DNA from: JBLHIK01 sp047614005
GTDB lineage: Bacteria; Patescibacteriota; Minisyncoccia; Phycocordibacterales; UBA1006
Direction: 5' to 3'
NCBI GenBank assembly: GCA_047614005.1
Contig: JBLHIK010000011.1
Coordinates: 1 to 22,120 of the forward strand
Length of the DNA: 22,120 nt
Shown: positions 12,323-17,599 of the stretch, in pieces
How the letters are laid out: the number at the start of each line of letters is the position of its first letter
Position numbering within the stretch: position 1 is the stretch's first letter
Position numbers and translations under genes: made by a program
Notes under the pieces: generated by a model
Told to the model about the DNA's origin: nothing
The model's input: the letters and a program-made list of their open reading frames with translations, nothing else
Database searches by the model: none

Positions 12323-13210
12323 ATGGATACGTCTGAAATCAAAAAAAATATAGAAGAGTTAGAGCTCCACATGACTTCTATTGGTTTTTGGGATGACAAA
12401 ATACATGCACAAAAAATACTCGCGCAATATCAAGAGCTCAAAGACAAGCTCGAGGGTCTCGGAAAATACGACAGAAAGGGAGCGACACTCTCTGTTATTT
12501 CTGGGGCAGGAGGTACTGATGCGGAGGATTTTGCTCGAATGCTTTTTGATATGTATACGAGCTATATTGGAAAAAGAGGATGGTCTGGAGTAACGACACA
12601 GTTGCATAAAAGCGAGCAGGGAGGGGTGCGAAGTGTATCTCTCGAAATAGAAGGCTCGGGAGTATATGGAGATTTAAAGTATGAAAGTGGAGTACATCGT
12701 CTCGTACGCATTTCTCCTTTTAATTCAAATGGAAAAAGACATACGAGCTTTGCTCTTGTGGAAGTGGTACCAACTCTCAAAAAACTCGAAGAAGCAGATA
12801 TAGATATTCCTGAAGATCAGTTTCGTGTGGAATTTTCAAAATCTGGTGGACCTGGTGGACAAAATGTAAACAAGAGAGAAACGGCAGTTCGTATAGTACA
12901 TATTCCTACAGGACTTTCTGCTGGTGCTGATGGGGAGCGTACTCAAGAGAGAAACAGAGACAAGGCAGAGATGCTCCTGAGGGCAAAACTCGTTGCTCTT
13001 ATAGAAGAAACGCAAGACGAGAAGGAGAGAGATCTCCGTCTTTCTCGTGAGGTGAAAATAGAATGGGGAAGCCAGATACGTTCATATGTATTGCATCCAT
13101 ATAAAATGGTAAAAGACCATCGTACGAACACAGAGGCACACAACCCAGAAGATGTTCTCGAAAAAGGCGACATTGATATCTTCATTGAAGCAATGAAAAA
13201 TAAGAAATAA
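12323..13210 (+). CDS. prfB: Peptide chain release factor 2, short form
   Basis: RF2 recognises UAA and UGA and triggers peptide release. The stop-codon-reading tripeptide SPF (131-133, in VRISPFNSNGKRH) and the catalytic GGQ (178-180, in SKSGGPGGQNVNKRE) are both intact. The protein is 295 residues against about 365 for E. coli RF2. The loss is in domain 1: only about 55 residues precede the SVISGAGGTDAEDFA segment. An in-frame TGA at 12305-12307 rules out an upstream start in this frame, and I see no programmed frameshift signal. Not a fragment otherwise: the C-terminus (SYVLHPYKMVKDHRTN) is complete. Confidence 0.93.
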   Translation: MDTSEIKKNIEELELHMTSIGFWDDKIHAQKILAQYQELKDKLEGLGKYDRKGATLSVISGAGGTDAEDFARMLFDMYTSYIGKRGWSGVTTQLHKSEQGGVRSVSLEIEGSGVYGDLKYESGVHRLVRISPFNSNGKRHTSFALVEVVPTLKKLEEADIDIPEDQFRVEFSKSGGPGGQNVNKRETAVRIVHIPTGLSAGADGERTQERNRDKAEMLLRAKLVALIEETQDEKERDLRLSREVKIEWGSQIRSYVLHPYKMVKDHRTNTEAHNPEDVLEKGDIDIFIEAMKNKK

Positions 13211-13216
13211 AAAAAA

Positions 13217-13245
13217 AGAGGGCAGCAATTTTGTTGCTGACCTCT
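13217..13245 (-). terminator. Intrinsic terminator of the leftward 83-aa gene
   Basis: AGAGG/CCTCT and CAGCAA/TTGCTG stack around one G-A mismatch and a TTTTG loop. On the minus strand nine T follow, so the terminator points leftward, serving the gene at 13250. It also sits 6 nt after prfB and may act weakly there. Confidence 0.8.
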
Positions 13246-13249
13246 GTGT

Positions 13250-13501
13250 CTAGTCTTGGTGAGGTTTAATATGTTTACCTCTTCTTCTTTGGTATTTACT
13301 ACCTGTGAAAAAAGAAGATGTTACTTTTCTTTTTATTGGTTTTTTGTCCTTAGTCTGTTTTCTCTTTTTTTTTCTCTTTGTTTCAAATAAATTAAAATTT
13401 CCTATTTTATACAGGATTGAATCTCTGTGAAAATAGCAAAATATAATAAACAAAAGAGTTAGAACAATAAAAACAATCTGAATAAGATGTATATTTCCCA
13501 T
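13250..13501 (-). CDS. Small basic single-pass membrane protein, function unknown
   Basis: This 83-residue protein has one N-terminal membrane helix (about 7-26, IQIVFIVLTLLFIIFCYF). A strongly basic tail follows with KRKKKRKQ and RRRGKH clusters, which would face the cytoplasm and could touch nucleic acid or ribosomes. It is not recognised as a family. Reality is supported by its own promoter at 13534-13542, a terminator directly after its TAG, and strong organisation between prfB and ftsE. The AT-rich, Lys-rich composition calls for caution. Confidence 0.6.
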   Translation of the reverse strand: MGNIHLIQIVFIVLTLLFIIFCYFHRDSILYKIGNFNLFETKRKKKRKQTKDKKPIKRKVTSSFFTGSKYQRRRGKHIKPHQD

Positions 13502-13533
13502 GGTATTAAAATTTAAAGGTGAATATTATATAT

Positions 13534-13559
13534 ATTATAGCATTTTTATATAAAAATGC
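13534..13559 (-). promoter_or_regulatory. Promoter TGCTATAAT overlapped by a perfect 20-bp palindrome
   Basis: The minus strand has the extended -10 TGCTATAAT (13542-13534). Its TGC is the end of a perfect palindrome, GCATTTTTAT/ATAAAAATGC (13540-13559). The palindrome covers the region just upstream of the -10 box, where a repressor or activator could bind. It drives the 83-aa gene with a leader of about 25 nt. Confidence 0.5.
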
Positions 13560-13629
13560 AAATAGTATTTTGATACATCCTCCATTTTTCTCATTTCAAC
13601 AGAAAGGTATATTGATTATTCTGTGGGTG

Positions 13630-13638
13630 TGATATAAT
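13630..13638 (+). promoter_or_regulatory. Extended -10 promoter (TGATATAAT) of ftsE-ftsX-pyrG
   Basis: TGATATAAT ends 13 nt before the ftsE ATG, giving a leader of about 7 nt without Shine-Dalgarno. The preceding 70 nt (13560-13629) hold nothing else recognisable. Confidence 0.5.
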
Positions 13639-13651
13639 CAAAACATTACAT

Positions 13652-14317
13652 ATGATTTATTTTAATAACGTTTCAAAAGTATATCCAAACAAAGCAGTTT
13701 CGCTTTCTGATATTAATTTTCAAATTGAAAATGGCGAATTTGTGACCTTGGTCGGACATTCTGGTGCAGGAAAGACGACTCTCGTAAAACTCATCATGGG
13801 AGAAGAGCGACCATCAGACGGAAACGTGCATTTCGAATCACAAGATATTCACAAGCTCTCTGCTTTTAATCTTCGAGAGCTTCGTCGACGCATGGGTGTC
13901 GTGTTTCAAGATTTTCGACTCCTGCGAAACAGAACTGCTCGAGAAAACATAGAGTTTGCTATGGCATCTCTTGGAAAAGGAGATAGTGATATAGATGCTG
14001 ATGTGCCATATATATTAGACCTTGTGGGTCTCACGCATAGAGAGCATCATTTTCCGTTTCAGCTTTCAGGTGGAGAGAGACAGAGACTTGCTATAGCACG
14101 CGCTCTGATCAACGAGCCGGACCTCATCATCGCAGACGAGCCTACGGGAAACCTCGACCCTGTACACACTCAAGAGGTGGTAGACCTTCTCCTTAAGGTA
14201 AATGAGCTCGGTACGACAGTTCTTCTCGCTACACATGACGAAAGCGTGATAAAGTCAGTGGGTAGTCGCGTGATAAGTATAGAAAATGGAAAGCTGATAG
14301 GAGATAAAAATAAATAA
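13652..14317 (+). CDS. ftsE: Cell division ATP-binding protein FtsE
   Basis: This 221-residue ABC ATPase pairs with FtsX at the septum and transmits ATP hydrolysis to periplasmic cell-wall hydrolase activation. Walker A is GHSGAGKTT (35-43). The Q-loop is VVFQDFRLL, the typical FtsE reading. The signature is LSGGERQRLAIARAL, Walker B LIIADEPTGNLDP, and the H-loop is in LLATHDESV. Length and motif order are normal. It lies 15 nt before ftsX. Confidence 0.95.
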   Translation: MIYFNNVSKVYPNKAVSLSDINFQIENGEFVTLVGHSGAGKTTLVKLIMGEERPSDGNVHFESQDIHKLSAFNLRELRRRMGVVFQDFRLLRNRTARENIEFAMASLGKGDSDIDADVPYILDLVGLTHREHHFPFQLSGGERQRLAIARALINEPDLIIADEPTGNLDPVHTQEVVDLLLKVNELGTTVLLATHDESVIKSVGSRVISIENGKLIGDKNK

Positions 14318-14332
14318 TAAATTACAATATAT

Positions 14333-15256
14333 ATGTTTCTCGATTTCAAAAGAATAATAAAAGCAGGTTTTACGAATTTTTCACGAAATAGTTTTGTTTC
14401 GGTTGTTTCTGTAATGGTGATGACTATTACTCTTTCTGTAATAGTGGGAGTTATACTTCTTCAAGGTGTATTGCAATCATCTCTTGCTTCAATCTCTCAG
14501 AAAGTAGATGTGACAGCCTATTTTGTGCCAGGAGCATCAGAAACACGCATTGCACAAGTAAAAGAAAAGATAGATTCACTGCCGGAGGTAAAAGAAACAA
14601 CATATGTATCCGCAGAAACAGCTCTTGATGTTTTTATTGAGCGTCACAAGAATGATTTCCTGACTCTGCAAGCTCTCAACGAGCTCGACACCAATCCCTT
14701 GGGAGCTTCTTTGAATATTCGAACACAAGAGACTTCTCAATATCAGGCAGTGGCAGTACTTCTCTCGAGCGAAGATGGTTCTGTGGGAGGAGAATTTGCT
14801 GATGCTATAGACAAGGTAAACTATTTTCAAAACAAAGAAGTCATAGATAGACTCAACAGTATCATCGACAAGTCTCATGAGCTTGGTCTTGTGATGACTA
14901 TCATCCTCATGATTATCTCTATCTCTGTGACGTTTAACACTATCCGCCTTACTATCTATATAGCTCGCGATGAAATACGAGTAATGAAACTCGTAGGGGC
15001 CTCACTTCAGTACATACGAGGTCCGTTTGTCGTAGAAGGTATTCTCTATGGTATCGTCGCAACTATCATCACGACAGTGCTTTTCCTTCCTATTACTTAC
15101 TGGCTTGGAGATACTATGAGTACCTTCTTGGGAGTAGATCTTTATGCATACTATATGAGCAACATCTTCCAAATCATTGGAATTCAGTTTACTTCTGGAG
15201 TGATACTCGGAACACTATCAAGTCTCTTTGCTATTGGACGCTATCTAAAAAAATAA
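14333..15256 (+). CDS. ftsX: Cell division protein FtsX
   Basis: This 307-residue membrane partner of FtsE has a cytoplasmic N-terminus and a first helix at about 22-45. An extracellular loop (about 50-180) has DVTAYFVPGASE and PEVKETTYVSAETAL, as in FtsX ectodomains. Three further helices make up the FtsX/MacB permease fold (MTIILMIISISVTFNTIRL, then FVVEGILYGIVATIITTVLF and the last near the C-terminus). RDEIRVMKLVGAS is the usual coupling segment. It ends 1 nt before pyrG. Confidence 0.94.
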   Translation: MFLDFKRIIKAGFTNFSRNSFVSVVSVMVMTITLSVIVGVILLQGVLQSSLASISQKVDVTAYFVPGASETRIAQVKEKIDSLPEVKETTYVSAETALDVFIERHKNDFLTLQALNELDTNPLGASLNIRTQETSQYQAVAVLLSSEDGSVGGEFADAIDKVNYFQNKEVIDRLNSIIDKSHELGLVMTIILMIISISVTFNTIRLTIYIARDEIRVMKLVGASLQYIRGPFVVEGILYGIVATIITTVLFLPITYWLGDTMSTFLGVDLYAYYMSNIFQIIGIQFTSGVILGTLSSLFAIGRYLKK

Positions 15257-15257
15257 T

Positions 15258-16937
15258 ATGAAAAAAAGAGTAACAGCGCAAAAGAAGACATCATTAAAAT
15301 ATATTTTTGTTGTCGGTGGCGTTATCTCTGGAGTTGGAAAGGGTGTGACGGCATCGTCCATAGCTCTTCTTCTTCGTCAAGCAGGTCAGCGTGTAACCGC
15401 TCTGAAAATAGACCCATATGTAAATGTAGATGCAGGTACTATGAATCCTACGGAACATGGGGAAGTTTTTGTCTTGTCTGATGGTCTTGAAACTGATCAA
15501 GATATGGGAAACTATGAACGCTTCCTCGAAACAGACCTCGGAGCTGACAACTACATGACGACAGGACGAGTCTACCAGTCGGTCATAGAGAAAGAACGTG
15601 ATTTTAAGTACAAAGGAAAGTGTGTAGAGGTGGTGCCTCATGTACCTCTCGAAGTGATAGATCGTATCGACTACGCAGCCAAAAAAGCAAAAGCAGATGT
15701 AGTGCTCATAGAAATAGGAGGAACGATAGGAGAGTATCAAAATATACTTTTCCTCGAAGCTATTCGCATGCTCAAGAGTAGAAAGCCTCGTGATGTCTCC
15801 GTGGTGATGGTATCGTATCTGCCTATTCCGGGAAATCTAGGAGAGATGAAAACAAAACCAACGCAAGTAGCAGCTCGAACGCTCAACGCTTCTGGTATTT
15901 TACCCGACATGATTATTGGGCGCTCTGGTGTGGATGTTGATGAAAAACGCAAAGAGAAGATAGCACTTTCGTGCAATATTCCTCATGACCATGTCATATC
16001 TGCACCTGACGTGCCGAGTATATATGCTATTCCAGAAAATTTTAGAAAAGAAAAAGTAGATGCAAAGCTCTGTCATATACTAGGTCTTTCTTGCAAAAAA
16101 GATATAAAGAAAATAGAAAAATGGCGCGCTTTCACAAAGAAGGCAGAAGAGGCGACAGAAGAAGTGCGTATTGCTGTAGTGGGAAAGTATTTTTCTACTG
16201 GAAAGTTTACTCTTTCTGATTCATATCTCTCTGTGATAGAGGCTTTGAAATATTCGTCATACTGGCAAGGCAAAAAACCTGTTCTCGAATGGTTTGATTC
16301 AGGTCTATTCGAAAAAAATAAGAAGAAGTTGTCGATACTTGATGACTTTGACGGTGTTTTGATACCTGGGGGATTTGGTACACGAGGAATCGAAGGAAAG
16401 ATTGAAGTGATACGATATGTAAGAGAAAATAACATCCCATACTTTGGTATTTGCTATGGTATGCAATTACTCACTATAGAGTATGCACGTTCATGTGTCG
16501 GCATAAAGAGTGCTACTACTCACGAAATACACCCAAAAGGGAAACATCGTGTAGTAGACATCATGCCAGAGCAGATTGCCAAACTCAAAACAGGAAACTA
16601 TGGAGGAACAATGAGACTAGGAACATATCCATGTTCTCTTGTAAAAGGTACTCAGGCATATAGAGCGTACGGGAAATCAAAAATAGAAGAGCGTCACAGG
16701 CATCGCTATGAGGTCAATCCTCTCTATGTCAAAAGACTACAAAAAGCAGGATTGGTTTTCTCTGGAATGTCACCTGATGGTAAGCTCGCTGAGATAGTAG
16801 AACTTCCTAAAGAAGTACATCCTTTTTTCGTAGGTGCTCAGTTCCATCCAGAATTCCTCGCAAGGCCACTTTCTCCACATCCTCTTTTTACTGCTTTTAT
16901 AAAAGCCTCCATAACTCAATCATTGAAGAAAAAATAA
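15258..16937 (+). CDS. pyrG: CTP synthase
   Basis: This 559-residue enzyme makes CTP from UTP, ATP and glutamine. The N-terminal synthase domain has FVVGGVISGVGKGVTASS and LKIDPYVNVDAGTMNPTEHGE. The C-terminal class I glutaminase domain has GVLIPGGFGTRG, nucleophile C399 in YFGICYGMQL, and the His-Glu end of the triad in QFHPEF. An N-terminal extension of about 13 basic residues precedes the core. It starts 1 nt after ftsX without Shine-Dalgarno. With pyrH it covers two successive steps from UMP towards CTP. Confidence 0.97.
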   Translation: MKKRVTAQKKTSLKYIFVVGGVISGVGKGVTASSIALLLRQAGQRVTALKIDPYVNVDAGTMNPTEHGEVFVLSDGLETDQDMGNYERFLETDLGADNYMTTGRVYQSVIEKERDFKYKGKCVEVVPHVPLEVIDRIDYAAKKAKADVVLIEIGGTIGEYQNILFLEAIRMLKSRKPRDVSVVMVSYLPIPGNLGEMKTKPTQVAARTLNASGILPDMIIGRSGVDVDEKRKEKIALSCNIPHDHVISAPDVPSIYAIPENFRKEKVDAKLCHILGLSCKKDIKKIEKWRAFTKKAEEATEEVRIAVVGKYFSTGKFTLSDSYLSVIEALKYSSYWQGKKPVLEWFDSGLFEKNKKKLSILDDFDGVLIPGGFGTRGIEGKIEVIRYVRENNIPYFGICYGMQLLTIEYARSCVGIKSATTHEIHPKGKHRVVDIMPEQIAKLKTGNYGGTMRLGTYPCSLVKGTQAYRAYGKSKIEERHRHRYEVNPLYVKRLQKAGLVFSGMSPDGKLAEIVELPKEVHPFFVGAQFHPEFLARPLSPHPLFTAFIKASITQSLKKK

Positions 16938-16944
16938 AAATCTG

Positions 16945-16950
16945 TATACT
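16945..16950 (+). promoter_or_regulatory. -10 box (TATACT) of tRNA-Gln
   Basis: TATACT ends 10 nt before the tRNA and 8 nt after the pyrG stop. No terminator separates pyrG from the tRNA, so read-through from the ftsE operon is also possible. Confidence 0.45.
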
Positions 16951-16960
16951 TTCTGTGTAT

Positions 16961-17031
16961 TACCGGATCGTCTAATGGTAGGACTCAGGTTTCTGGTACC
17001 TGTAATCTAGGTTCGAGTCCTAGTCCGGTAA
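16961..17031 (+). tRNA. tRNA-Gln (anticodon CTG)
   Basis: The acceptor TACCGGA pairs with TCCGGTA, including the weak T1-A72 pair characteristic of tRNA-Gln. Short D-stem GTC/GAC, anticodon stem CAGGT/ACCTG with loop TTCTGGT (anticodon CTG, position 37 G), T-arm CTAGG-TTCGAGT-CCTAG, discriminator A. CCA is not encoded. The gatC and gatA genes in this window suggest charging via Glu-tRNA(Gln) amidation. Confidence 0.95.
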
Positions 17032-17033
17032 CA

Positions 17034-17077
17034 AAAAATAAAGAGACAAAAGCGACAGCTTTTGTCTCTTTATTTTT
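17034..17077 (+). terminator. Terminator of tRNA-Gln, 20-bp stem
   Basis: AAAAATAAAGAGACAAAAGC (17034-17053) pairs perfectly with 17058-17077 around the loop GACA. It ends in TTTATTTTT. It begins 3 nt after the tRNA. Confidence 0.88.
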
Positions 17078-17078
17078 C

Positions 17079-17098
17079 ACCGGACTAGGACTCGAACC
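17079..17098 (-). repeat. 20-nt inverted copy of the tRNA-Gln 3' end
   Basis: ACCGGACTAGGACTCGAACC is the exact reverse complement of 17010-17029, the T-arm-to-acceptor end of tRNA-Gln. It sits 1 nt beyond the terminator hairpin. With the terminator stem it makes a near-continuous 40-bp foldback from the tRNA 3' end. Confidence 0.9.
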
Positions 17099-17284
17099 GA
17101 GGCCATGCGAAAGCCGACCTGACTGCAAGGAAGGGCGAATGGCCGAGTGGATAAAAAGTAATTAAATATTACTTTTTATCGTGAGCGAAGCGAGGGTGGT
17201 TTTTCGCTAGAAAAGTAAGGGAATGAGATATTTATGAGTCTGTAAGACGACATAAATATCCATGAGAGTAGGCGAGTCCCTGTC
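17083..17284 (-). repeat. Structured tRNA-associated element, copy 3
   Basis: This 202-bp element lies in opposite orientation to copies 1 and 2 on the map but in the same orientation relative to its tRNA. On the minus strand the closing stem is GACAGGGACTCG with CGAGTCCTAGTC (one A-A mismatch, one G-U). P2 is GGATATTTAT/ATAAATATCT (17261-17252/17235-17226). P3 is GTCT/AGAC with loop TAC (17248-17238). The P4 position is taken by an unrelated perfect 13-bp hairpin (17150-17162/17168-17180). P1 is not convincingly preserved. The 13-mer TGACTGCAAGGAA (17120-17132), shared with copies 1 and 2, is inverted here. GGCGAATGGCCGAGTGGAT (17134-17152) looks like the 5' part of a class II tRNA. Confidence 0.65.
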
Positions 17285-17303
17285 TCGGAACAAAAAAAGA
17301 GGA

Positions 17304-17376
17304 ATAAAAAAGCTATTAATATAGAAAATAAGCGCTCTTGATATCTGTAATCTAGATTCAAGTACTTATTTGGCAA
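17304..17376 (+). pseudogene. Decayed tRNA-Gln copy
   Basis: Positions 17331-17379 align without gaps to the anticodon-to-3'-end half of tRNA-Gln. CTGTAATCTAG is identical, and ATTCAAGTACTTATTTGGCAACAA corresponds to GTTCGAGTCCTAGTCCGGTAACAA of the gene, with most differences being transitions. The 5' half (TAAAAAAGCTATTAATATAG) is recognisable but more decayed. T-stem pairing is lost, so it is not functional. It is in direct orientation to the intact gene, with element copy 3 between them. Confidence 0.6.
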
Positions 17377-17587
17377 CAAGAGTATATTTAATTCTCTTCA
17401 TTTCTCAATTTGCAAGTCACTTGCAAATTGGTGTGCAGGTGTTTTTGTATAAATTAAATAGTCTTATTTTGAAACATAAGAAGCATGATAAGCAGAGCTA
17501 TCTAAGTGGTCTACCTCTTTTTTGATGATTTTATGTGTATAAAAAATAAAATACGGAAAGTTGATTGCGGAGGTATACTTTGTTATG
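17377..17587. other. Intergenic stretch with one perfect hairpin, no gene seen
   Basis: CAATTTGCAAG-TCA-CTTGCAAATTG (17406-17430) is a perfect 11-bp-stem hairpin without an immediate U-run. The remainder up to the promoter at 17588 is AT-rich with no open frame that looks coding on either strand. Confidence 0.6.
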
Positions 17588-17593
17588 TATAAT
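17565..17593 (+). promoter_or_regulatory. Promoter of the triple-swivel phosphotransferase gene
   Basis: TATAAT (17588-17593) ends exactly 6 nt before the ATG at 17600, again predicting a leaderless message. A weak -35, TTGCGG (17565-17570), stands at 17-nt spacing; TTGATT (17561-17566) is an alternative at 21 nt. Confidence 0.5.
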
Positions 17594-17599
17594 AAATAT

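Noticed and set aside
17132..17290. A tRNA-Ser/Leu gene interrupted by a group I intron
   Set aside because: The 5' half (GGGCGAATGG) does not pair with the 3' half (CTGTCTCGGAAC), and no intron core motifs or anticodon arm are recognisable.
17176..17379. 67-aa minus-strand frame in element copy 3 and the tRNA-Gln remnant
   Set aside because: It runs through structured repeat and tRNA-derived sequence, in a different frame from the open frames in copies 1 and 2.
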